Origin: Candidatus Fermentithermobacillaceae bacterium
Lineage (GTDB): Bacteria; Bacillota; Sulfobacillia; Fermentithermobacillales; Fermentithermobacillaceae
Assembly: GCA_012842425.1 (NCBI GenBank)
Contig: DUSU01000095.1
Location: 1-46,305, forward strand
Direction: 5' to 3'
DNA length: 46,305 bases
Position numbers and translations under genes: made by a program. The notes beneath the pieces were generated by a model. It was not told where the DNA came from. It did no database searches and worked only from the letters and a program-made list of their open reading frames with translations. This document shows, piece after piece, positions 28,327 to 37,564 of this stretch (positions within the stretch are counted from its first letter, which is position 1; each line of letters begins with the position of its first letter).

Positions 28327-29901
28327 TTAGTACTTTCGTATGACCATCCCGGGCCGTCCTCCCATGGAGGGATCGTTGGGGTCCTTGGTCATCCCGACCA
28401 CGACTTCCTGGCCTTCGGTAAGTCCACTGATAATCTCGGCAAACATGTCGTTCATGGCTCCAACTTCTACAGGCACAGGAGTCCTCTCGTTTTCGCCTGT
28501 CTTCAGGTCAACAAACCAGTTGTTATCTTCTTTGTACAGAGCCTCCACCGGACACAGGAGAACTCCTTCCTTCTTGGACACGAAGATCCGCGCCTCGCCG
28601 CCCATTCCGGGCCGCAGGAAGCCGGGATTCTGGACCGACAAGGTGATGTTGAACGAGGAGTAACCGTCTCTCAGGTCGCCGCTGGCGCCGATCTTGCTGA
28701 CAACGGCGGGGACCGACTGCTGTCCTTCCCGACCCCAGACCATGACCTGGGCTTCCTGCCCTTCCTGGATCTTGGGGACATCTATCTCGTCGACCCTGAG
28801 CATAAGGTTCATCTCTTGGAAGTTGGCCACCCGAGTTACCCTGGTCCCTTTGCTGACGCTCTGACCCACGGTTATGTTCTGCTCATAGGCCACTCCGTCC
28901 ATGGGGCAGATAACGCTCAGGTTGGAAAGCATGGCCTTCTTATCTTCCAGTTCCGCCAATTTCTCCTTGAACTTAAGCTGGAGGGTCATCGCCTGGAACA
29001 GCGCCTCTCCGGGCTCGAGCTCCAGTATGGGCTCTCCCTCTTTGACCCACTGGCCGTCCCTCACGAAAACCGCCTTGACCTTTCCCGAGACGGACGTCGA
29101 AACCGTTTCTTGAGAGCCAAAAGCCGCGATCTTGGCCGCCGGCTGGTAGTCTATTCCCGGAGCGTCAAAGGCCACGGTGCCCTCATCGCCCACCTTGAGA
29201 AGCCCTGGGTTCCCTATCTCAACCCAGACGTTGTAGAGATAGGCCTGGTCGGCCTTGACGGGGATCGAGTCTATCTTGGTGACGGCTCCCGGCACCTGGC
29301 CCTCAAATCTCTTGGGCATGAAGGCAGCCGGAGTGCCGACCTGGAGGGCGTTATACACGAACTCAGGCACCTGCAGTTTGATGACCAAGCGCCTGTCGTC
29401 GACAACCTTGCACACGTCGCCCTGGGCGGTGGAACCGGCGTCCAGTGCTAGCCCCGAGATAGTGCCGGTCGCCGGGCTCCTTAGGATCAGGGCCGAAGCC
29501 GGGTCGACATTCTCAACCTGATCCGGCGAGACGCCGAACTGGCGCGCCAGCTTCAGCCTCTCACCCTCAACCTCGAGCTCAAGGGACCGGATGGATACCG
29601 ATAGCGTGCCCGGGTCTATGGTAGCAAGCACCTGTCCCTTGAATACGGGGTCGCCCGCCTGGAAGAACACTTCCTTCACGACGCCTTCGGCACTGGTAAC
29701 TACATCCCGCTCTTCTTTGGCCGTGAGCGTCCCCCAGCCCCACACAACAACTTCTATGTCGCCCATGGTCACCGGCTTGGTCGCCATTACGAGCTTGGCT
29801 TCGCCTTCGCTCACCATCGCTTTGACGCCCCAGTACCCGAGCCCGACTATGGCCAGGACTATGACAGTGATCACTGCCCATCTCACCGGAAATCGCTGCA
29901 T
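28327..29901 (-). CDS. HlyD/MacA-type periplasmic adaptor subunit
   Basis: N-terminal TM; GVVKEVFFQAGDPVFKGQVLATID biotinyl-lipoyl motif repeated at GKVKAVFVRDGQWVKEGEPILEL; coiled-coil hairpin. Confidence 0.88.
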   Translation of the reverse strand: MQRFPVRWAVITVIVLAIVGLGYWGVKAMVSEGEAKLVMATKPVTMGDIEVVVWGWGTLTAKEERDVVTSAEGVVKEVFFQAGDPVFKGQVLATIDPGTLSVSIRSLELEVEGERLKLARQFGVSPDQVENVDPASALILRSPATGTISGLALDAGSTAQGDVCKVVDDRRLVIKLQVPEFVYNALQVGTPAAFMPKRFEGQVPGAVTKIDSIPVKADQAYLYNVWVEIGNPGLLKVGDEGTVAFDAPGIDYQPAAKIAAFGSQETVSTSVSGKVKAVFVRDGQWVKEGEPILELEPGEALFQAMTLQLKFKEKLAELEDKKAMLSNLSVICPMDGVAYEQNITVGQSVSKGTRVTRVANFQEMNLMLRVDEIDVPKIQEGQEAQVMVWGREGQQSVPAVVSKIGASGDLRDGYSSFNITLSVQNPGFLRPGMGGEARIFVSKKEGVLLCPVEALYKEDNNWFVDLKTGENERTPVPVEVGAMNDMFAEIISGLTEGQEVVVGMTKDPNDPSMGGRPGMVIRKY

Positions 29902-30059
29902 GCTGTCTCCTCCCCGAAATTAGGCCGAACTTCCTCAAGTTCCGTACTTGTATGTACTTACGAAAATGCCTCCGGATCCTCCCGTTCTAGACGTACAGGA
30001 TCCACAAATGTTCCAGTGTTAACATTCATACCGTTCGCTATAGGAAAGAGGCAAGATCC

Positions 30060-30088
30060 AAGGCCCGGGAGGGAGTCTCCCGGGCCTT
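30060..30088 (-). terminator. Terminator hairpin downstream of groEL
   Basis: AAGGCCCGGGAG-GGAGT-CTCCCGGGCCTT, perfect 12-bp stem. Confidence 0.75.
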
Positions 30089-30111
30089 GCGTATGCGTCA
30101 AAGCGATGTTC

Positions 30112-31734
30112 TTAATAATCCATATCCGGGCTAGGCGGATACGGCGGGTTCTTCTCCTTCTCGGGCTTCTCGGCGATCAGGCAGTCGGTGGTGAGCACCA
30201 TGGACGCCACCGAAGCGGCGTTCTCCAGAGCGGAGCGGACGACCTTCAGGGGGTCGACAACGCCGTTCTTCGCGAGGTCAATGAACTCACCAGAGACGAC
30301 CTCAAGGCCCCAGCCCTTCTTGCCGGAAGCTTTCACCTTCTCGACAACAACGGAACCCTCAAGACCGGCGTTGTTCGCGATCTGCTTGAGCGGCTCCTCA
30401 AGGGCTCTCTTCACGATCTGAGCGCCCACCTTCTCGTCGCCGGTGAGGTCGAGCTCGTCGATAACGGGAGCGACGTTGATAAAGATGGTGCCGCCGCCAG
30501 GGATCATGCCTTCCTCAACACCGGCCCTTGTGGCCGAGAGGGCGTCCTCAAAGCGGTGCTTCTTCTCTTTGAGCTCGGTCTCGGAAGCGGCGCCGACCTT
30601 GATGACGGCGACTCCGCCGGCAAGCTTGGCGAGCCTTTCCTGGAGCTTCTCACGGTCGTAATCGGAATCGGTTTCTTCGAGCTCCTTGCGGATCTGGTTA
30701 ATGCGGGCCTCGATATCCTCCTTGGAGCCCTTACCTTCGACGATAGTGGTCTTCTCCTTGGCGACCTTGACCCTGGCGCACTGGCCAAGCATATCGAGCT
30801 CTACGTTCTCCAGCTTCACGCCGAGGTCTTCCGAGATGAACCGTCCGCCGGTCAGGACCGCGATGTCGCCCAGCATGGCCTTGCGCCTGTCTCCGAATCC
30901 GGGAGCCTTGACTGCGCAGACACTCAAAGTGCCGCGGATCTTGTTAAGGACGAGAGTTGCAAGCGCCTCACCCTCAAGGTCCTCGGCGATAATCAAGAGA
31001 GGCCTGCCGCTCCTCGCGACCTTCTCAAGAAGGGGCAGGATGTCGGCGACCGCAGAGATCTTCTTCTCGTAGATGAGGATGTAGGGGTCGTTGAGCTCGG
31101 CCACCATGGCCTCGGTATTGGTGACAAAATACCCCGAGAGGTAGCCGCGGTCGAACTCCATACCTTCAACAACTTCAACGGTGGTAGCGGTTCCCTTGGA
31201 CTCCTCGATGGTAATGACTCCGTCCTTACCCACCTTATCCATGGCATCGGCTATGAGGCTGCCGATTTCCTTGTCGTTTCCTGCGTTGGCGGCTATGTTC
31301 GCAATGTCTTCCTTGCTCTCGACCGGGATGGCCATCTTTTTCATCTCTTCGACGGCCCTCGCGACAGCTTTGTCAATTCCCCTCTTCAGGAAGATGGGGT
31401 TTGCGCCTGCTGCTACGTTCTTCATGCCTTCGCGGACGATAGCATGGGCGAGAACAGTCGCGGTGGTGGTCCCGTCTCCTGCCACATCGTTGGTCTTGCT
31501 GGCGACCTCGCGGCAGAGCTGGGCACCCATATTTTCATAAGGATCAGAAAGCTCGATTTCCTTGGCGACGGTCACGCCGTCTTTGGTGATTACCGGAGAC
31601 CCGAACTTGCGGTCCAGGACGACGTTGCGGCCCTTGGGACCCAGGGTTACTTTCACCGCGTTGGCCACGGCGGCGACTCCGGCCTCGAGGGCTTTACGCG
31701 CCTCTACATCGTACGCAATCATCTTTGCGGGCAC
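30112..31734 (-). CDS. groEL: Group I chaperonin GroEL
   Basis: [62 protein letters not shown]-terminus [13 protein letters not shown]. Confidence 0.98.
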   Translation of the reverse strand: MPAKMIAYDVEARKALEAGVAAVANAVKVTLGPKGRNVVLDRKFGSPVITKDGVTVAKEIELSDPYENMGAQLCREVASKTNDVAGDGTTTATVLAHAIVREGMKNVAAGANPIFLKRGIDKAVARAVEEMKKMAIPVESKEDIANIAANAGNDKEIGSLIADAMDKVGKDGVITIEESKGTATTVEVVEGMEFDRGYLSGYFVTNTEAMVAELNDPYILIYEKKISAVADILPLLEKVARSGRPLLIIAEDLEGEALATLVLNKIRGTLSVCAVKAPGFGDRRKAMLGDIAVLTGGRFISEDLGVKLENVELDMLGQCARVKVAKEKTTIVEGKGSKEDIEARINQIRKELEETDSDYDREKLQERLAKLAGGVAVIKVGAASETELKEKKHRFEDALSATRAGVEEGMIPGGGTIFINVAPVIDELDLTGDEKVGAQIVKRALEEPLKQIANNAGLEGSVVVEKVKASGKKGWGLEVVSGEFIDLAKNGVVDPLKVVRSALENAASVASMVLTTDCLIAEKPEKEKNPPYPPSPDMDY

Positions 31735-31789
31735 TTCAGTTAGTCCCTCCTAGTGTGGATAGTCTTAACGGGAAACCCCTTAAGAACGG

Positions 31790-32083
31790 CTAGTCTTTCT
31801 GCCTGATGGCGAGAATCTCGCTTTCGCGGATGATAAGATACTCCTCGCCATCGATCTTTATCTCGCTGCCGCTGTACTTGGAGTAGACCACTCTGTCGCC
31901 AACCTTGACTTCGAGAGGAATCTTGGTCCCGTTGTCAAGGATCCGGCCGGTGCCGACGGCGATGACTTCGCCCTCTTGCGGCTTGTCTTTGGCGGTATCG
32001 GGAAGGACGATACCTCCCTTGGTCTTCTCTTCGGCCTGGATCGGCTTTACGACCACGCGGTCAGCTAGAGGCTTGAGCACCAC
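31790..32083 (-). CDS. groES: Co-chaperonin GroES
   Basis: [44 protein letters not shown]. Confidence 0.98.
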   Translation of the reverse strand: MVLKPLADRVVVKPIQAEEKTKGGIVLPDTAKDKPQEGEVIAVGTGRILDNGTKIPLEVKVGDRVVYSKYSGSEIKIDGEEYLIIRESEILAIRQKD

Positions 32084-32131
32084 CTAGAAAGACCCCCTTT
32101 GAAGGTATTTGTGTGATCTTTTACCCTGTTA

Positions 32132-32158
32132 TTAGCACTCAAGAGGTGCGAGTGCTAA
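32132..32158 (-). promoter_or_regulatory. CIRCE operator of groES-groEL
   Basis: TTAGCACTC-AAGAGGTGC-GAGTGCTAA, exact CIRCE consensus. Confidence 0.97.
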
Positions 32159-32167
32159 CCGAGGGAT

Positions 32168-32197
32168 ATTATAGTGAGGCAAAAAGCGCCTTGTCAA
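32168..32197 (-). promoter_or_regulatory. Sigma-A promoter of groES-groEL, TTGACA-N18-TATAAT
   Basis: Minus strand TTGACAAGGCGCTTTTTGCCTCACTATAAT directly upstream of CIRCE. Confidence 0.85.
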
Positions 32198-32309
32198 CAA
32201 GTGATTACCTGCGTGTTCAAGTGTTTATGTGGGGAAACATCCGGGGATACGCTTTCGGCTCCGGAGGCCTGCCTGGGCCGGCCCAGCCTGAGCGGGCAGC
32301 CCATCCCGG

Positions 32310-32963
32310 TCACTCCGCTACCAGGTAACCTGATATCCGGGCCAGGATCTTTTCGCCTATCCCCGAGACACTCAAGAGGTCCTCGATCTTCTTGAAAGGA
32401 CCGCACCTTTCCCTGTAATCGATGATGGCGCGCGCCAGGACCGGCCCAATCCCCGGAAGCGACTCGAGCTCCGCTTGCGACGCGGTGTTCACGTTTAGGG
32501 GATATGTCGGTGAAGGAGTGCCTGAAGAAAGATCGGTTCCGCTTCCCCCTCCTTGACCCGGTGAAGACCCGCTTCCGGGCGGTGGAGACTCGCCTTTTCG
32601 CGGCACGATAATCCGCTGAGAATCCTTAAGGACCGCCGCCAGGTTCAGGAGGTCAAGTTCGGCGTCTTCTTCCGGCCCGGCGAGGGCGATCGCTTCGTAG
32701 ACCCGCTGGCCCTCCTGCAGACGGTACACACCTGGCGACTTCACCGCCCCTCCCACGTGCACAACTAAAGTAGCGGGCTCCTCGGGAGGCTCGGGCTCTC
32801 CAGCGGGGAGTGTCTCAGGAGTCCCGGACCCTGGTACCGGACCTACGGCTTCCAGCCCGGCAGGGGCTTTGGAGGGCCTTACGCCTTGCCACCATATGGT
32901 CACGGCGCCGATGAGGAAAACGGCCGACACGATGTAGATGAGGGTATCCAGCCTACGGTGCAT
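32310..32963 (-). CDS. comEA: Competence protein ComEA (SLBB + helix-hairpin-helix)
   Basis: VVHVGGAVKSPGVYRLQEGQRVYEAIALAG; LNVNTASQAELESLPGIGPVLARAIIDYRERCGPFKKIEDLLSVSGIGEKIL. Confidence 0.93.
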   Translation of the reverse strand: MHRRLDTLIYIVSAVFLIGAVTIWWQGVRPSKAPAGLEAVGPVPGSGTPETLPAGEPEPPEEPATLVVHVGGAVKSPGVYRLQEGQRVYEAIALAGPEEDAELDLLNLAAVLKDSQRIIVPRKGESPPPGSGSSPGQGGGSGTDLSSGTPSPTYPLNVNTASQAELESLPGIGPVLARAIIDYRERCGPFKKIEDLLSVSGIGEKILARISGYLVAE

Positions 32964-33117
32964 GATCGGATCGTATCACGGCGCACCCGGTATGGCAATG
33001 TTTTCCATCGGACATGAGAAAAAAGCGCAATCCCTGTTGTACAGCATCCTGCTCTTGCCTTGCGTGCAGGAACTGCCCGATTTCTCGGAGAAGTCCCTCC
33101 AAAAGGAGCATAAAGAC

Positions 33118-33975
33118 ATGACAGACGAAAAAGCCGGTCCGCAGGTATCCATCGTATCCGACAGCGCGTCCAGCATACCGAAAGAGCTAAGGCGCCAGTA
33201 CGGCATCTCACTTGTACCGATATGGGTGCAGATAGGCAGCGAATCTCTGAAAGAAGGTGTCGACCTTACGGTCGACGAGTTCTACAAGAGGCTCGACGGA
33301 CCTCACATGCCCAGCACCTCCGCCCCTCCTCCGAGCGACTTCGTGGAAGTGTACAGGCAGCTGGCTAAGAAGGTCAAGGACATCATATCGATCCACATCG
33401 CATCCACGGCCAGCGCCACGTTCTCGGTAGCCTCGTTGGCGGCGAAATCGGTCCCCGAAGCAAACATAACGGTCTATGACTCGGGGTCGGTTTCGATGGG
33501 AGTTGGCTTCCTCGTACTTGAGGCAGCCAGGTGCGCCCTGAGGGGGCTTAAGAAGGACGAGATCCTGGCCAGGCTCGACTCACTGAAATCACGCATCTTC
33601 GCTTTTGCGGCGATACCTACCCTAAAGTACCTGCGGAGAAGCGGCCGCGTGAGCCGCGGAAGGGCTGCCCTTGCGTCCCTCTTGTCAATCAAGCCCATCC
33701 TCGAGATCAAGGACGGAGTAATCGGCGTGGTAGACCAGGTCCGCACGTTTCCGAGAGCCCTAGCGAGGGTCCTGGATCTGGCCAAAGGAGTTGCGGGAAA
33801 AAGGCCTGCCGTCGTCGCCGTCATCCATGCCAATGCGCCTGACGCGGCCAACGAGTTCGCAGACCGCGTGAAGAAGCACCTTAACGTAAGAGAACTCATC
33901 GTGGAAGAGGCGGGTCCGACGCTCGCCGTGCACGGTGGTCCGGGCCTCATAGGAATAGTCCTCTATACACTGTAA
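33118..33975 (+). CDS. DegV family (fatty-acid-binding) protein
   Basis: VSIVSDSASSIPKELRRQYGISLVPI, TSAPPPSDF, VYDSGSVSMGVGFLVLEAA. ATG 33118 with AAAGGAG SD. Confidence 0.92.
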   Translation: MTDEKAGPQVSIVSDSASSIPKELRRQYGISLVPIWVQIGSESLKEGVDLTVDEFYKRLDGPHMPSTSAPPPSDFVEVYRQLAKKVKDIISIHIASTASATFSVASLAAKSVPEANITVYDSGSVSMGVGFLVLEAARCALRGLKKDEILARLDSLKSRIFAFAAIPTLKYLRRSGRVSRGRAALASLLSIKPILEIKDGVIGVVDQVRTFPRALARVLDLAKGVAGKRPAVVAVIHANAPDAANEFADRVKKHLNVRELIVEEAGPTLAVHGGPGLIGIVLYTL

Positions 33976-34018
33976 ACACTTCAAAGAAGACAAGGAGGCT
34001 GTCGGAGGGAATCATCCG

Positions 34019-34582
34019 TTGGCGGATGACAAAGGAAGCCTAAACTCGCTTTGCGAGATTATTGCCCTTTTCACCTTTTACAGAGATGAAGCGGAACGCT
34101 GTCGGGAATCCGGCGCGTATTTGGCAAGCTGCGTACTTCTGGCATCGGCGCTGGAAGCCGCCCTCCTAGCCATGGCAGAGTGTTTCGCCCGAGAAGTCTC
34201 CGAGTTCACGCGAAGGTCCCGGGCCAAAGAACTGTCGAGGCCCCGAAAGGAATGGGGACTATCCCAGCTGCTCCTTATCGCCCGCAACCTCGATTGGCTT
34301 CCCTCAAGCCACAGAGAAATAGAGAGCCTGGATCCCCACGATGCCAAGGTCGGCGACTACATCGAAGTGGTAAGGGTCATCCGGAATCTCATTCATCCGG
34401 GGATCTACCTCCGCGAATATCCCGGTGAGGCAATCACCGAAAAACACCTGGACATATCCTACAGAGTCCTGGAGATCGCCTGCGAGTGCCTCTCGGGCAA
34501 ACTTGATAGCGCCATCCAAGCCGGAAAGGCCGGCGCAAAGAAGCGCTCTCGAAAGGGAAACTCAAACCGACGTCCCCTATAA
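34019..34582 (+). CDS. Hypothetical all-alpha protein with HEPN-like features
   Basis: TTG start with CGGAGGGA SD; helical N-half (LASCVLLASALEAALLAMAE) and EVVRVIRNLIHPGIYLREYPG resembling HEPN-type R-(N)...H motifs. Confidence 0.55.
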   Translation: MADDKGSLNSLCEIIALFTFYRDEAERCRESGAYLASCVLLASALEAALLAMAECFAREVSEFTRRSRAKELSRPRKEWGLSQLLLIARNLDWLPSSHREIESLDPHDAKVGDYIEVVRVIRNLIHPGIYLREYPGEAITEKHLDISYRVLEIACECLSGKLDSAIQAGKAGAKKRSRKGNSNRRPL

Positions 34583-34683
34583 TGGCATGACCCGGAGCCC
34601 AATTCTCAATACTAGACGTGAACGGGAAGCAGACTTGTGATCCATTGCCAGCATAAACTTCGCTCGAAAGAAGGGATCAAGGC

Positions 34684-35112
34684 GTGGGACAGACCTTGTA
34701 CGCCGGGCTCCTTGCCGGCCTTGTGGCGGGATTGGTATCAGGAATAATGCTGCAGCTTATGTGGGTTCTCACACCGCTCAGTCTCCTCCTTTCCCTACCG
34801 CCGAATCCGTCTACCGGGTGGATTCCCCACCTGATCATCTCCCTCATATTTGGCATAGTCTTTGCCTTCGTCGCCGAAGCGTTCCTCCCCGGGCGGAGCG
34901 GCGCGGTGGCGGGCGGCCTCATAACTGGCCTCCTCGCGTGGATTGTAGGACCCCTCACCCTGGTCCCTCTCTGGATCGGTCTTCCTCCGCAGTACACCCT
35001 CGCGTCGAGGTGGCTTAAGGTACTGGCCGCGTACTTGGCTTACGGACTTGTCCTCGGCGAGGTTTTTCACGCGTTCCGCGAGAGAATCCCTGAAAGGCGG
35101 CGAGCAGAATGA
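34684..35112 (+). CDS. Small integral membrane protein, function unknown
   Basis: GTG start, four hydrophobic segments, glycine-rich (AGLLAGLVAGLVSGIML); ATGA overlap with the next gene. Confidence 0.65.
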   Translation: MGQTLYAGLLAGLVAGLVSGIMLQLMWVLTPLSLLLSLPPNPSTGWIPHLIISLIFGIVFAFVAEAFLPGRSGAVAGGLITGLLAWIVGPLTLVPLWIGLPPQYTLASRWLKVLAAYLAYGLVLGEVFHAFRERIPERRRAE

Positions 35113-37313
35113 CCAAGAGGCTGTTCTTGTTCCTACTTCTTGCGCTCTTTGTCGCGGTCTCCATCGTGACGCTGAAGGTCACTCCGCTGCAAGCAGAAGA
35201 GACGGTTGAGGTGATGCTCCCGGGAGGCTACAGGATCGAACCCGTAGTGACCGGGCTGACTTTCCCCACGTCAATCGCCTGGGATGACCAGGGAAGGATG
35301 CACGTCCTGGAAGCGGGATACGCATACGGCCCCAAGGAAGTCGGGCCGGGCAGGGTGCTAAGGATCGAGGGCGGGGTCCCGACTACCGTCGTGGACGGCC
35401 TCAATTCTCCCGCCACAGATATCAAGTTCAAGGAAGGTGAGATGTACATCGCCCACAGAGGCACTCTCTCAGTGATGAGAGACGGAGGTCGCGTCGACCT
35501 CATCACAGGACTGCCTTCCGGAGACCACTACACCGGCGAAATCGCCTTTGACGATGAAGGATGGGTCTACATAGGCAACGGGACCGTGACAAACTCCGGA
35601 GTCGTCGGCGACGACAACTTCCGGTTCGGCTGGGCGGCGGAAAACCCCAACCTACACGATGTGCCTGCCAAGGACATAAGACTCGCAGGCCACAACTACG
35701 AGTCGCTGGACCTCAGGACGCCCAACCCGGCCGACAAAACGGTCACAGGCGGGTTTTCACCGTTCGGGACCCCTACGGCGCCCGGACAGGTCATTCCAGG
35801 CAACCTGAAGGCAAGCGGCGTTATCCTCCGGGTGAGGACGGATGGAAGCAACCCCGAAGTTTACGCGTGGGGGCTCAGAAATCCGTTCGGCCTGCGTTTC
35901 GACCCATCGGGAAGGCTCATCGCCGTTGACCAAGGCTATGACGACCGGGGAGTAAGGCCGGTTGCCAACGCCCCCGACCCGGTGTACGAGATCGTCCAGG
36001 ACGGATGGTACGGATGGCCCGACTACGTTGCGGGCATCCCCATTACCGACATGGGGTTCAGGTCTTCAAACCAAGATGCGGCGCCGGCCTTCCTCATGGC
36101 GGAACATCCGCCGCTGCAGCAGCCGATTGCCACTCTGAGCCCTCACACTGCGGCAATGAAGTTCGACTTCGCCCCGAGAGGGTTTGACGGTGAAGGCAAG
36201 ATGTTCATCGCCGCTTTCGGCGCCGGAGATCCGGCCACCGGCGTAGTGGGCGAGATAACGGGCAGCAAGGTCGTGACGCTCGACCTGGCTACCGGCAAGG
36301 TGGAAGACTTCGCTTACAACCGCAGCCGTAAGCCCGCGGGCCGTAACCTCTCCGGGCTGAACCATCCCGTGGACGTGAAATTCGGACCCGACGGCAGCAT
36401 GTACATCGTAGACTTTGGAGTGTTCGAGATAAACGGGCAAGTACCGAACGCCGTGCCGGGAACGGGCGTCATCTGGAGGGTGTTCAGGCAGAGGTCCGAG
36501 TACGCCGAGTTCTTGAGCGAAACCATGAAGAAACTCGAGTCGGCCCCTCCCTGGAACCCTGACTACGAACCGCTCAGGGCACAGGTTGAGGAGTGGGTTA
36601 AGTCCCAGCCGACCCAATGGGGAGTGTATTTCAAGGACCTCACCTCGGGGAAAACCTTCGGCGTGAATGAAAAACTCCCAGTACCTGCTGCCAGCACGGT
36701 GAAGGTAGCAGTAGTCCTTTTCGCCAGTAACTTGGTAAGTCAGGGCAAACTGTCGTGGGATGAGAGGCTCACCTATTACGCCGACCGCGACTGGCGCAGC
36801 GGGGCCGGCACCATGCAGTACACGGCCAAAGACGGAGACTCTTTTACAATCCGGGAACTCTGCGAGAAGGCAATCCGGGACAGCGACAACGTGGCATGGA
36901 AGATGCTCGAACGGAGGCTCGGCAAGGAAAACCTCATCTCGTTCATGTGGGGTCTTGGCGGCAAGAATGTCTACCCCGGCGGGCAGAACATTTCCACCGC
37001 CAAGGATAACGCCGTATACATGGAGGCAGCCCTGAACTTCGCAAAGGAGAGCCCTGAAGGCGGCAAGCTCATATTCGACTTGGCCAATACGGTATGGAAC
37101 ACCGGGCTCAACCGGTACATCGATGAAGTCGTGGTTGCCCACAAAGAAGGCGACATAACCGGCGTAGCCGACGACGTGGGGATCATCTATGCCAAGCATC
37201 CGTACATCCTCTCCATCATGTCGCAAGGACATGACGACGTAGAAGCCGGGTTTGAACTCATCGGACAGCTTTCCAGGATGGTCTACGATTACCAGGTCGG
37301 ACTCGAGAAATGA
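35109..37313 (+). CDS. Secreted fusion protein: PQQ-dependent sugar dehydrogenase-like beta-propeller + class A beta-lactamase-like serine hydrolase
   Basis: Signal peptide (...VTPLQA|EE); propeller motifs GDHYTGEIAFDDEG and YAWGLRNPFGLRFDPSGRLIAVDQG; C-terminal S529-T-V-K532, S592-D-N, K679-E-G. Confidence 0.85.
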   Translation: MTKRLFLFLLLALFVAVSIVTLKVTPLQAEETVEVMLPGGYRIEPVVTGLTFPTSIAWDDQGRMHVLEAGYAYGPKEVGPGRVLRIEGGVPTTVVDGLNSPATDIKFKEGEMYIAHRGTLSVMRDGGRVDLITGLPSGDHYTGEIAFDDEGWVYIGNGTVTNSGVVGDDNFRFGWAAENPNLHDVPAKDIRLAGHNYESLDLRTPNPADKTVTGGFSPFGTPTAPGQVIPGNLKASGVILRVRTDGSNPEVYAWGLRNPFGLRFDPSGRLIAVDQGYDDRGVRPVANAPDPVYEIVQDGWYGWPDYVAGIPITDMGFRSSNQDAAPAFLMAEHPPLQQPIATLSPHTAAMKFDFAPRGFDGEGKMFIAAFGAGDPATGVVGEITGSKVVTLDLATGKVEDFAYNRSRKPAGRNLSGLNHPVDVKFGPDGSMYIVDFGVFEINGQVPNAVPGTGVIWRVFRQRSEYAEFLSETMKKLESAPPWNPDYEPLRAQVEEWVKSQPTQWGVYFKDLTSGKTFGVNEKLPVPAASTVKVAVVLFASNLVSQGKLSWDERLTYYADRDWRSGAGTMQYTAKDGDSFTIRELCEKAIRDSDNVAWKMLERRLGKENLISFMWGLGGKNVYPGGQNISTAKDNAVYMEAALNFAKESPEGGKLIFDLANTVWNTGLNRYIDEVVVAHKEGDITGVADDVGIIYAKHPYILSIMSQGHDDVEAGFELIGQLSRMVYDYQVGLEK

Positions 37314-37564
37314 GCCAGCCGAAAAAGCGAGCCCGGGGCGATGCCTATCTGGACAAACGATTCCGCCTGGAGGAACAACCAGAGCCGGAGAGATGACTCT
37401 GCCTTCAGAAATAATCAGGGGGTGCGAGCTTAGCAGCGGACCACCCCGGCCTGTTTGGTTGACCCGCTCATAGCTTAAGGATAGCATGATTATGATTGGG
37501 ATTGGGTGGAGGAGGGGCCGGGACCCCTCTTTGTGCCGTATGTACGATGTTGGGAGGGGTTTAG

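Noticed and set aside
27553-29451. 632-aa plus-strand ORF opposite the permease/adaptor genes
   Set aside because: Exact antisense shadow of two well-supported genes; no recognisable motifs; caused by high-GC codon usage.
30016-31743. 575-aa plus-strand ORF opposite groEL
   Set aside because: Antisense shadow of groEL, no SD/product support.
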